Shown in pieces: positions 34,965 to 43,080 of a DNA stretch of 64,000 nt. The DNA comes from Eubacteriales bacterium (lineage in GTDB: Bacteria > Bacillota > Clostridia > Lachnospirales > Lachnospiraceae): contig JAUNDV010000004.1 of NCBI GenBank assembly GCA_030525875.1, positions 1 through 64,000 of the forward strand, written 5' to 3'. The position numbers and the translations under genes are program-made. The notes below the pieces were generated by a model, which was not told where the DNA came from, made no database searches, and was given only the letters and a program-made list of their open reading frames with translations. Within the stretch, counting starts at the first letter, position 1. Every line of letters starts with the position of its first letter.

Positions 34965-37439
34965 TTGGAAGAGTTTACAATTAAAGCTAAAGAATCCCTT
35001 GATTGGGCAGGAGAAACAGCTAAGGAGCTTGGACACGGCTATATTGGATCTGAACATATTCTGTGTGGGCTATTACGTGAAGGAAGCGGATTAGCAGCTA
35101 AGGTCTTAATCAGTGCAAATGTAAGTGAAAATTCAGTTATTTCGTTGATAGACCGTTTTGTTTCCCAAAATGTTGAAACTAAAAAAAATAAATATGGATA
35201 TACACCAAGTGCCGAAAGAATACTTGAGCAAAGCAGGAGAGAGGCCTTTAGATTTAGAGCTTCCCAGATAGGTACAGAGCATATTCTTATTGCTATTCTC
35301 AAAGATAATGACTGTATAGCTACGAGAATGCTTAATACTTTGGGTGTAAACATTCAGAAATTATACAATGAGATACTCAAAGCCATAGGAGAGGATCTTC
35401 CTGAGTATAGAGATGAGATTACTAAGACCTACAGGGACAAAGTTAAGGTTGAAACACCTACGCTGGATCAGTATTCCAGAGATCTTACAGAATTGGCCGA
35501 AGAAGGCGGACTGGATCCTATAATTGGAAGAGAAAAGGAAATCATGAGAGTTATACAGATTCTCTCAAGAAGAACAAAGAATAATCCTTGTCTTATAGGT
35601 GAGCCGGGAGTAGGAAAAACTGCAGTCGTAGAAGGACTTGCCCAGATGATTTCAAATGGAAATGTTCCAGATTCAATATCAGGAAAAAGACTTCTTTCGC
35701 TTGATCTTAGCAGCATGGTTGCAGGTTCTAAATATAGAGGTGAATTTGAGGAAAGAATAAAGAAGGTAATAGCAGAAGCAAAGATGGATGGAGATGTGCT
35801 TCTTTTTATAGATGAGATCCATACTATCATAGGTGCTGGAGGGGCAGAAGGAGCTCTCGATGCTGCAAACATTTTAAAGCCTTCGCTTGCAAGAGGCGAA
35901 CTTCAGGTTATAGGTGCTACTACAATTGATGAATATAGAAAACATATAGAGAAGGACACAGCACTCGAAAGAAGGTTTCAGCCTGTTAATGTCAATGAAC
36001 CAAGTGAGGAAGAAGCTATAGCTATTCTTATGGGAATAAGACATAAGTATGAACAGCATCATGAGGTTAAGATTGCAGATGAAGCGGTTTATGCTGCTGT
36101 GAAGCTTGGAGAAAGATATATAAATGACAGATATCTGCCTGATAAGGCTATAGACCTTATAGATGAAGCAGCATCCAGACTTAAGATAACTTCATTTAAG
36201 GAGCCTGACGAACTTCATAAATTAGAAGAAAAAATCCAAAAAATAAAATCAGATAAAGAAGCTGCAATAATAGCAGAGGAATATGAGGAAGCATCAAAGC
36301 TTAAGAAAAGTCAGGAGAGAGCTGAGAAAAAATTAGAAAAGCAAAGAATTCTTTGGGAAGAAGAAAAGCAAGGCATAAAGCTTATAGTAGGCGAAAAAGA
36401 AGTTGCTGAAATTGTAAGTGATTGGACTAAGGTTCCAGTAAAGAAGCTTACAGAGGCAGAAGCAGATAATATAAGAAATCTTGAAGCAATACTTCATGAG
36501 AGAATAATATCTCAGGATGAAGCAGTAAGTGCAGTGGCAAGAGCTATAAGAAGAGGAAGGGTAGGTATAAAAGATCCGGGAAGACCTATTGGCTCATTCC
36601 TTTTCCTTGGACCTACAGGAGTAGGAAAAACAGAGCTGTCAAAGGCTGTTGCAGATGCTGTATTTGGCTCTGAGCAGGCTCTTATCCGGGTAGATATGTC
36701 CGAATATATGGAAAAGCATAGTGTATCAAAAATGATAGGCTCACCTCCAGGATATGTTGGCTTTGATGAAGGCGGACAGCTTGCAGAAAAGGTTAGGAGA
36801 AATCCTTATTCGGTTATTCTCTTTGATGAGATTGAAAAGGCCCATCCGGATGTATTTAATGTTCTTCTTCAGGTTTTGGATGATGGACATATTACTGATG
36901 CGCAGGGAAGAAGGGTCGATTTCAAAAATACTGTAATAATCATGACTTCAAATGCAGGTGCAATGTCTATAGTATCACCTAAGAAAATGGGCTTTGCACA
37001 AGGGGATGATAGCAACAGAGATTATCAGGATATGAAAGATAAGGTGATGGAAGATGTAAAGCAAATCTTTAAGCCTGAGTTTCTCAACCGAGTGGATGAA
37101 CTTATTGTATTCCATCAGCTTTCAAGAAAAGATATGGATAAGATAGTTGATATTATGATAAATAATATCAGAAAGAGAACCAGCGAGCATCTTAAGCTGG
37201 AACTTGAGATAACAGAGCCTGCAAAGCAACGGATCATAGAGAATGGATATGATGAAAAATATGGAGCAAGACCACTCAGAAGGGCAATCCAGACAATGGT
37301 AGAGGACGAAATTGCTGAGTCTGTACTTGCCGGTACCATATCATATGGTGATACTGTTGTTATTGATGTTGATCCTGAAAATGTAAAAAAGCTCATATGT
37401 ATAAGAAAATCAGTTAAGGCAAATAGTGGAAGGAAATAA
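34965..37439 (+). CDS. clpC: ClpC-type AAA+ unfoldase
   Basis: Cytoplasmic ATPase that unfolds substrates for ClpP, 824 residues. N-terminal double Clp repeats (residues 1-145) are followed by AAA domain 1 (Walker A G-E-P-G-V-G-K-T). A UVR-like middle coiled coil comes next, then AAA domain 2 (Walker A G-P-T-G-V-G-K-T) with the C-terminal ClpB D2-small domain. Initiation is at a TTG with AAAGGAAAGG before it. ctsR, mcsA and mcsB, which usually precede clpC in Bacilli, are absent, and I see no CtsR operator. radA follows 2 bases on, a common pairing. Confidence 0.94.
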   Translation: MEEFTIKAKESLDWAGETAKELGHGYIGSEHILCGLLREGSGLAAKVLISANVSENSVISLIDRFVSQNVETKKNKYGYTPSAERILEQSRREAFRFRASQIGTEHILIAILKDNDCIATRMLNTLGVNIQKLYNEILKAIGEDLPEYRDEITKTYRDKVKVETPTLDQYSRDLTELAEEGGLDPIIGREKEIMRVIQILSRRTKNNPCLIGEPGVGKTAVVEGLAQMISNGNVPDSISGKRLLSLDLSSMVAGSKYRGEFEERIKKVIAEAKMDGDVLLFIDEIHTIIGAGGAEGALDAANILKPSLARGELQVIGATTIDEYRKHIEKDTALERRFQPVNVNEPSEEEAIAILMGIRHKYEQHHEVKIADEAVYAAVKLGERYINDRYLPDKAIDLIDEAASRLKITSFKEPDELHKLEEKIQKIKSDKEAAIIAEEYEEASKLKKSQERAEKKLEKQRILWEEEKQGIKLIVGEKEVAEIVSDWTKVPVKKLTEAEADNIRNLEAILHERIISQDEAVSAVARAIRRGRVGIKDPGRPIGSFLFLGPTGVGKTELSKAVADAVFGSEQALIRVDMSEYMEKHSVSKMIGSPPGYVGFDEGGQLAEKVRRNPYSVILFDEIEKAHPDVFNVLLQVLDDGHITDAQGRRVDFKNTVIIMTSNAGAMSIVSPKKMGFAQGDDSNRDYQDMKDKVMEDVKQIFKPEFLNRVDELIVFHQLSRKDMDKIVDIMINNIRKRTSEHLKLELEITEPAKQRIIENGYDEKYGARPLRRAIQTMVEDEIAESVLAGTISYGDTVVIDVDPENVKKLICIRKSVKANSGRK

Positions 37440-37441
37440 AA

Positions 37442-38836
37442 TTGCGCAACCAGTCAAAGGATAAATATATATATTTTTGCAGTGAATGTGGCTATGAGTC
37501 AAAAAAATGGATGGGACAGTGTCCAGCCTGTCATAGCTGGAACTCCTTTAGTGAGGAACCTGTCATAAAGACGGTTTCAAAATCAGCTTCAGGAATTGGG
37601 GCTTTGGATAGTCTGAAAGGACTTCCAAAGCCTAAAAAGCTTTCAGAGATAGAAACAGATAAGGAAGAACGCTATGATACAGGCTTTAAAGAGCTTTCAA
37701 GAGTCTTAGGAGGAGGTATCGTTCCAGGAAGCCTGATACTGGTAGGAGGAGATCCTGGTATTGGAAAGTCTACATTACTTCTGCAGACAGCCAGAAATCT
37801 TGCTGCTAATGGAAGAAAGGTTCTTTATGTATCAGGAGAGGAAAGCTTAAGACAGATAAAATTAAGAGCTGACAGGATAGGTGGAGCTTCAGATGAGCTG
37901 AGATTTATTACTGAAACTAATATCGATATTATCATTTCTGTACTTGAGAAGGAAAAACCGGAGCTATGTATAATCGATTCTGTCCAGACCATGTATACAG
38001 AAGAAGCCCAGTCAGCACCGGGAAGTGTTACTCAGGTAAGAGAATGTTCTCAAAGGATGATGGTTTGTGCGAAAACAAATAATATCGCCTGCTTTCTTGT
38101 AGGACATGTTACAAAAGAAGGCACTGTTGCAGGTCCAAGAGTCTTAGAGCATATAGTAGACACAGTCCTGTATTTTGAATCTGGTAACAATGGAGCTTAC
38201 AGGATATTGAGAAGTGCCAAGAACAGATTTGGCTCTACAAATGAAATAGGTGTATTTGAAATGCTGGAAGATGGACTTAGTGAGGTCGAGAATCCATCAG
38301 AATACATGCTGTCAGGAAGACCTGAAAATGCAAGCGGAGCCGTAGTTACCTGCCTATTAGAGGGTACTAGGCCGGTTTTATGTGAAATTCAAGGTTTACT
38401 GACAGATACAGCCTTTGGAATGGCAAGAAGACAGGCGCTTGGTCTTGACTATAACAGGCTCAATCTCCTACTTGCAGTTATGGAAAAAAGAGGCGGGATA
38501 GCAATGAGTCGTTTTGATGCATATGTAAATATAGCAGGTGGACTCAAAATCAATGAACCAGCTGCAGATCTTGCAGTTATAATGGCAGTGCTTTCCTCAT
38601 ATAAAAATGTTTCCGTTCCTTCAGACACAATTGTATTTGGAGAAGTGGGACTTTCAGGTGAAGTAAGAGCAGTGCAGCAGGTATCAGAACGTATCAAAGA
38701 AGCGGTTAAGCTTGGATTTAGAAGGATAATCATGCCAAAGCTTAATATGTCTAAGCTAAACAGAGATATTATTCCTAAAGAAGTAGAGCTTATAGGCATA
38801 AGATATATTGGAGACCTCTATGGTCTGTTTAAATAA
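37442..38836 (+). CDS. radA: DNA repair protein RadA
   Basis: RecA-like helicase that processes recombination intermediates. The N-terminal zinc finger (C-S-E-C-G then C-P-A-C) is followed by the Walker A G-D-P-G-I-G-K-S-T. The RadA-specific K-N-R-F-G motif and a C-terminal Lon-protease-like domain complete it. The length of 464 residues is normal. It starts at a TTG two bases after clpC, with GGAAGGAAA inside the clpC end as ribosome site, so translation is coupled. Confidence 0.94.
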   Translation: MRNQSKDKYIYFCSECGYESKKWMGQCPACHSWNSFSEEPVIKTVSKSASGIGALDSLKGLPKPKKLSEIETDKEERYDTGFKELSRVLGGGIVPGSLILVGGDPGIGKSTLLLQTARNLAANGRKVLYVSGEESLRQIKLRADRIGGASDELRFITETNIDIIISVLEKEKPELCIIDSVQTMYTEEAQSAPGSVTQVRECSQRMMVCAKTNNIACFLVGHVTKEGTVAGPRVLEHIVDTVLYFESGNNGAYRILRSAKNRFGSTNEIGVFEMLEDGLSEVENPSEYMLSGRPENASGAVVTCLLEGTRPVLCEIQGLLTDTAFGMARRQALGLDYNRLNLLLAVMEKRGGIAMSRFDAYVNIAGGLKINEPAADLAVIMAVLSSYKNVSVPSDTIVFGEVGLSGEVRAVQQVSERIKEAVKLGFRRIIMPKLNMSKLNRDIIPKEVELIGIRYIGDLYGLFK

Positions 38837-38860
38837 TTATATATTTTCAGGAGAAAATGA

Positions 38861-39373
38861 ATGGCAGAATCGTTAGTTGGATTTTTTACAGGATCACTAA
38901 ATGGAATTATTGGAAAGGAAATGATATGCTTTATTATTTCTTTATTTCCTATACTTGAGCTAAGAGGAGGACTTTTAGCTGCTTCACCGGCATTTCTGGA
39001 TGTGTCACTTAAATTCGCACTTCCGCTGTGTATTATAGGGAATCTTTTACCAATACCATTTGTGCTTTTATTTATTGAAAAAATACTTATCTGGATGGAG
39101 AAATTTAATCCTACAAAAAATATAGCACTATGGTTAAGAAACAAGGCAGAGAAAAACAGGGATAAAGTAGAAAAATATGAGTTCTGGGGATTAGTATTAT
39201 TCGTTGGAATCCCACTTCCAGGCACGGGAGCCTGGACTGGAAGTCTTGTTGCAGCACTGCTTCACATACCTTTTAAAAAGGCATTTTTGGCTTGTGTAAT
39301 AGGTGTATGTCTTGCTGCTGTAATAATGACACTTCTTTCATACGGCCTTTTAGGTGCAATTGCTGCACTATAG
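38861..39373 (+). CDS. Small multidrug export protein family (PF06695-type)
   Basis: A 170-residue membrane protein with about four or five hydrophobic segments. It carries the family-specific P-I-L-E-L-R-G-G motif and, further on, G-I-P-L-P-G-T-G-A-W-T-G-S. The family name is historical; a transport role has not been established broadly. It is 24 bases from radA with CAGGAG upstream, so it is probably in the same operon. Confidence 0.82.
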   Translation: MAESLVGFFTGSLNGIIGKEMICFIISLFPILELRGGLLAASPAFLDVSLKFALPLCIIGNLLPIPFVLLFIEKILIWMEKFNPTKNIALWLRNKAEKNRDKVEKYEFWGLVLFVGIPLPGTGAWTGSLVAALLHIPFKKAFLACVIGVCLAAVIMTLLSYGLLGAIAAL

Positions 39374-39536
39374 AACGATATTGACATATCATAAATATTA
39401 GTAAAATAGTCCTTATTTTTTCATAAAAGTACACAAAAGTAATACATATAGTTTACATAAAATTTGGAATAAAGGCATATGGACTTCAAAATTGCATTTG
39501 TGGTATAACTTGATAATATCTAAGAAAGGAGCTTTT

Positions 39537-39782
39537 ATGAAAGTTTATACAATTAGAATTCCTGATGTAGAAGCTGCAAAACAGTTTTGCAGAATGGCAG
39601 GAAAATGCCACTTTGATGTAGATCTCTTTTATAACAGAGTGATCATTGATGCTAAGTCTATTCTTGGTGTTTTAAGTATGGATCTTAGAAAAGACCTTAA
39701 TGTTAGAATGTATGGTGAAAATGCTGAATTTGAAGAGCTGTGCATGAAGCTTTCAGCCAATGAGGCGGAGTCAGTAGCATAA
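39537..39782 (+). CDS. HPr/Crh-like protein lacking the catalytic histidine
   Basis: An 81-residue HPr-fold protein. The second half aligns with HPr (D-A-K-S-I-L-G-V-L-S against L-K-S-I-M-G-V-M-S) and keeps the regulatory serine, Ser41 here, equivalent to Ser46. The active-site loop G-I-H-A-R-P is replaced by P-D-V-E, so PTS phosphotransfer is not possible. This matches Crh-type regulators that act when HPr kinase phosphorylates the serine. The start is the ATG at 39537 with AAAGGAG upstream; the frame opening at 39492 has none. It may act in carbon catabolite control. Confidence 0.75.
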   Translation: MKVYTIRIPDVEAAKQFCRMAGKCHFDVDLFYNRVIIDAKSILGVLSMDLRKDLNVRMYGENAEFEELCMKLSANEAESVA

Positions 39783-39789
39783 GGTTCAG

Positions 39790-39893
39790 TTTATCATTTT
39801 GATAAAATGTCTTATTACGGATATTTTAGAGAATTGATAAAGCTTTGATAAAATAAATGCAAAATTCAGCTTGACAAATTCTATTTTATCAAG
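39790..39893. repeat. Repeated TTGATAAA motif near the tRNA-Trp promoter
   Basis: TGATAAA occurs three times on the + strand (39800, 39836, 39846). Its complement TTTATCA occurs at 39790, and a further TTTATCA lies inside the tRNA promoter spacer. The first pair forms a 7-bp hairpin. Possible regulator-binding repeats; no binding protein can be named. Confidence 0.4.
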
Positions 39894-39899
39894 TATTAT
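39871..39899 (+). promoter_or_regulatory. Promoter of tRNA-Trp
   Basis: TTGACA (39871-39876), a 17-base spacer and TATTAT (39894-39899), 34 bases before the tRNA. Confidence 0.75.
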
Positions 39900-39933
39900 A
39901 TCTGAGGTATTGCAAGAGAAATACTTTGGATAT

Positions 39934-40004
39934 AGGAGCATCTTCCAATGGTAGGATAGCGGTCTCCAAAACCGTCAATGAGGGTTCGAATCCTTCTGCT
40001 CCTG
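39934..40004 (+). tRNA. tRNA-Trp (anticodon CCA)
   Basis: A 71-base cloverleaf. The acceptor stem pairs AGGAGCA with TGCTCCT and has a G discriminator. The anticodon stem is GCGGT/ACCGT with loop CTCCAAA, anticodon CCA. The T arm contains GGTTCGAATCC. The CCA tail is not encoded. It has its own promoter and terminator and is a single-gene unit. Confidence 0.93.
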
Positions 40005-40019
40005 GAATATTTAAGAAAT

Positions 40020-40049
40020 GAAGCCTGAGAAGTGAGGGCTTCTTTTTTT
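40020..40049 (+). terminator. Terminator of tRNA-Trp
   Basis: GAAGCC (40020-40025) pairs with GGCTTC (40037-40042), followed by seven T residues. Confidence 0.75.
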
Positions 40050-40082
40050 GTTTTATACGGATTTTTTATAAAAATATACGTA

Positions 40083-40111
40083 TTGAAATTTAAAATTAAA
40101 ATCATTATAAT
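40083..40111 (+). promoter_or_regulatory. Promoter upstream of the DUF362 gene
   Basis: TTGAAA (40083-40088) and TATAAT (40106-40111) with a 17-base spacer. A perfect 12-bp palindrome, ATAATGCATTAT (40107-40118), overlaps the -10 and could be an operator. Confidence 0.6.
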
Positions 40112-40147
40112 GCATTATATATTTTAAGAAAGTGTGAGGGATGTTTA

Positions 40148-41251
40148 ATGTCAGTATCAAAGGTATATTACACAGATATGCATACAAATTCAGAAATTAA
40201 TCTTCCAGGTAAGCTGGATAAACTGATTCGTAAAGCAGGAATGACAGATATAGACTTTAAAAACAAATTTGCAGCTATTAAGATACATTTTGGCGAGCTT
40301 GGAAATCTTGCTTTTTTAAGACCAAATTATGCGAAAGTCGTAGCAGATATCGTAAAGGAATGTGGCGGTAAGCCGTTTCTTACAGACTGCAATACACTTT
40401 ATGTAGGCAGCAGAAAAAATGCACTTGATCATCTTGATACAGCATATCTTAATGGTTTTTCACCATTGCAGACAGGTTGTCACGTAATTATCGGGGATGG
40501 ACTTAAGGGAACAGATGAAGCCTTAGTTCCGGTTGATGGAGAGTATGTCAAGGAAGCTAAAATAGGAAGAGCCATAATGGATGCTGATGTGTTTATTTCT
40601 CTTACACATTTTAAAGGACATGAATCTACAGGATTTGGCGGAGCTCTCAAAAATATAGGAATGGGCTGTGGTTCAAGAGCAGGAAAGATGGAGCAGCACA
40701 ATGCTGGAAAGCCTCATGTTGAACAGGATATCTGTATCGGATGCGGAAAATGCAAAAAGCAGTGTGCACATTCTGCCATTACTATTGCAGATAGAAAATC
40801 ATCAATTAATAAAGATAATTGTGTTGGATGTGGAAGATGCATAGGAGTATGTCCGGTTGATGCTATTGTATCTGATTGTGATGAATCAAATGACATTCTT
40901 AACCGCAAGATTGCTGAATATTCCAAGGCTGTATTACAGGATAGAAGCTGTTTCCATATAAGTATAGCTGTAGATATTTCACCAAACTGTGACTGTCACA
41001 ACGAGAATGATGTTCCTATTACACCAAATGTTGGAATGTTTGCATCCTTTGACCCTGTTGCACTTGATCAGGCCTGCGTGGATGCTGTTAACCGCCAGAA
41101 TGTTATTCAGGGATCTGTTTTATCCAAAAAGGAAGATAAATTCCATGATCATTTCAAAAATACACATCCTGATACAAACTGGGAAGTGTGTCTGGATCAT
41201 GCAGAAAAGCTTGGACTTGGACATAGAGAGTATGAATTAATCAAAATATAA
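40148..41251 (+). CDS. DUF362-domain protein with two [4Fe-4S] clusters
   Basis: A 367-residue protein with an N-terminal DUF362 domain and a ferredoxin domain inserted after about residue 190. The two cluster motifs are C-I-G-C-G-K-C-K-K-Q-C and C-V-G-C-G-R-C-I-G-V-C-P. The reaction is unknown; such proteins are common in anaerobes and are presumed redox carriers or ligand-binding iron-sulfur proteins. It is transcribed alone and ends in a strong hairpin. Cytoplasmic, no signal peptide. Confidence 0.85.
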   Translation: MSVSKVYYTDMHTNSEINLPGKLDKLIRKAGMTDIDFKNKFAAIKIHFGELGNLAFLRPNYAKVVADIVKECGGKPFLTDCNTLYVGSRKNALDHLDTAYLNGFSPLQTGCHVIIGDGLKGTDEALVPVDGEYVKEAKIGRAIMDADVFISLTHFKGHESTGFGGALKNIGMGCGSRAGKMEQHNAGKPHVEQDICIGCGKCKKQCAHSAITIADRKSSINKDNCVGCGRCIGVCPVDAIVSDCDESNDILNRKIAEYSKAVLQDRSCFHISIAVDISPNCDCHNENDVPITPNVGMFASFDPVALDQACVDAVNRQNVIQGSVLSKKEDKFHDHFKNTHPDTNWEVCLDHAEKLGLGHREYELIKI

Positions 41252-41270
41252 TTTTTAATGAATACTATCT

Positions 41271-41298
41271 TGAGCCTGTAGTTAAAACTGCAGGCTCA
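41271..41298 (+). terminator. Terminator hairpin after the DUF362 gene
   Basis: TGAGCCTGTAGTT pairs with AACTGCAGGCTCA (one G-U pair, two-base loop). The T-tract is weak. Confidence 0.65.
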
Positions 41299-41334
41299 TT
41301 GTAATGTGATATATCAAATAGAAAGGTAGTTTAT

Positions 41335-42927
41335 ATGAGTACAAGATCTAAGGCTAAAACACACAAGAAATCATGGCCCATACTTAGCTTTCTGTTTTCA
41401 AGAATGACATTTTTTGTTGTATTTCTTGCAATCCAGATATATATACTTTGGGCAGCCTTTACCTTTTTAGATGAAAAGCTTGCATTTAGCTTTTTTATTT
41501 TCCTGTCAGGTGCAGAAATATTATTTATTCTAAATCAGGAGGGAAGCTCTTCCTTTAAGATAGCGTGGATTTTTCCTATAATGATTTTTCCAGTTTTTGG
41601 AGCCTTGTTCTATCTTTTTATACAGCTTCAGACTACTGTAAAAAGAATGAGACACAGACTTGATATCGAGGTCGAGGATTCAGAAGATTGTATGAAGACT
41701 TCTGCAACTGTTATGGAGCAGGTAAAGGGAGAGGATAGAGAACTAAAGAGTATAGTCAGCTATCTGGATGGAGAATGTCAGTTCCCTTGCTATGACAACA
41801 CGTCAGTCCAGTTTTTTCCTATGGGAGAGGATTTCTTCCCAGTTTTTATAGAAGAGCTGAAGAAGGCTAAGAAGTTCATATTTATGGAGTTCTTCATTGT
41901 TGCAGAAGGTGAAATCTGGGGCAGCATTTTGGAAGTGCTTAAAGAAAAAGCAAAAGAGGGAGTTCAGATTAAATTCATGTATGATGGAACAAATTCCATC
42001 AAAAATCTTCCATTCTGGTATGCTGATAAGCTTAAATCATATGGAATTGATGCAAAGGTATTTTCACCTGTCCGTCCTGCGATTTCGTCATATCAAAATA
42101 ACAGAGATCATAGAAAAATCTGTGTAGTAGATGGTACGACTGCATTTACAGGAGGACTTAATCTTGCAGATGAATATGCCAATATAGAAATAAGATTTGG
42201 TGTATGGAAGGATACAGCTGCAATGTTTAAGGGTGAGGCGGCGAACTCATTTACCATGCTTTTCCTTCAGATGTGGAACAGTTCATATCGTGATATGAAT
42301 ACAAAGGAGGTAAGACTTCCGTTCCCAAAATATAAATATGATCCAAAGTACGACAGAAGAGATGATACCTGCAAAAGAGAGGGCTATGTAATACCTTATG
42401 GAGATAATCCTTTGGACAGTGAAAATGTTGGAGAAAACGTATATCTTAGCATAATTAATGAAGCAAGAGATTATGTACATATAATGACTCCATATCTCAT
42501 ACTTGATGACCAGACAATACATGCCCTTTGTTTTGCAGCAAAGAGAGGTGTGGATGTAAAGATAATATTCCCTCATATTCCGGATAAACCTTACGCCTTC
42601 TGGCTGGGACATTCATATTATGAAGAGCTTATTAAGAATGGGGTCCGTATATTTGAGTTTGAGCCAGGTTTTGTACATGCAAAGGAGTTTATAAGTGATG
42701 GAAGAAAGGCTGTTATTGGTACAATAAATCTTGATTTTAGAAGTCTTTATCTGCACTTTGAAAATGCCTGCTATTTATATAAGTCACCGGCTATAGGAGA
42801 TATGGAGACTGATTTTGAAGAATGTCTTAAGAAGTGTATAGAGATCGATATGGAAGCATTTTCAAAGATGCCACCGCTAAAGATGCTTTATGGAAAGCTG
42901 CTTAGAGTTCTTGCACCTCTTTTTTAA
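41335..42927 (+). CDS. cls: Cardiolipin synthase
   Basis: Phospholipase-D-superfamily enzyme that condenses two phosphatidylglycerols to cardiolipin. Two membrane segments form the N-terminus (residues 22-45 and 48-100 region). The HKD motifs are intact: His259 in H-R-K-I-C-V-V-D-G and His448 in H-A-K-E-F-I-S-D-G. The length of 530 residues is normal. It is transcribed alone with AGAAAGG upstream. Substrate would come from the pgsA pathway at 13981. Confidence 0.93.
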   Translation: MSTRSKAKTHKKSWPILSFLFSRMTFFVVFLAIQIYILWAAFTFLDEKLAFSFFIFLSGAEILFILNQEGSSSFKIAWIFPIMIFPVFGALFYLFIQLQTTVKRMRHRLDIEVEDSEDCMKTSATVMEQVKGEDRELKSIVSYLDGECQFPCYDNTSVQFFPMGEDFFPVFIEELKKAKKFIFMEFFIVAEGEIWGSILEVLKEKAKEGVQIKFMYDGTNSIKNLPFWYADKLKSYGIDAKVFSPVRPAISSYQNNRDHRKICVVDGTTAFTGGLNLADEYANIEIRFGVWKDTAAMFKGEAANSFTMLFLQMWNSSYRDMNTKEVRLPFPKYKYDPKYDRRDDTCKREGYVIPYGDNPLDSENVGENVYLSIINEARDYVHIMTPYLILDDQTIHALCFAAKRGVDVKIIFPHIPDKPYAFWLGHSYYEELIKNGVRIFEFEPGFVHAKEFISDGRKAVIGTINLDFRSLYLHFENACYLYKSPAIGDMETDFEECLKKCIEIDMEAFSKMPPLKMLYGKLLRVLAPLF

Positions 42928-42952
42928 AACTGAAAATATTTCAAGATTAAAG

Positions 42953-42988
42953 CTCATATTGTGGCAGTCTGCCATGATATGAGTTTTT
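42953..42988 (+). terminator. Terminator after cls
   Basis: CTCATATTGTGGC pairs with GCCATGATATGAG with G-U pairs and a short loop, then TTTTT. Confidence 0.8.
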
Positions 42989-42994
42989 CTATGC

Positions 42995-43023
42995 TTGACG
43001 GTGGTTTTAATTAAGAGTACAAT
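42995..43023 (+). promoter_or_regulatory. Promoter of pnp
   Basis: TTGACG (42995-43000) and TACAAT (43018-43023) with a 17-base spacer, just after the cls terminator. The leader to the pnp ATG is about 50 bases. Confidence 0.75.
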
Positions 43024-43080
43024 AAACTTCGTATGACCGAATGAGGGATAATTTGTTTAAATAAAGAAAGGAAAATAATA

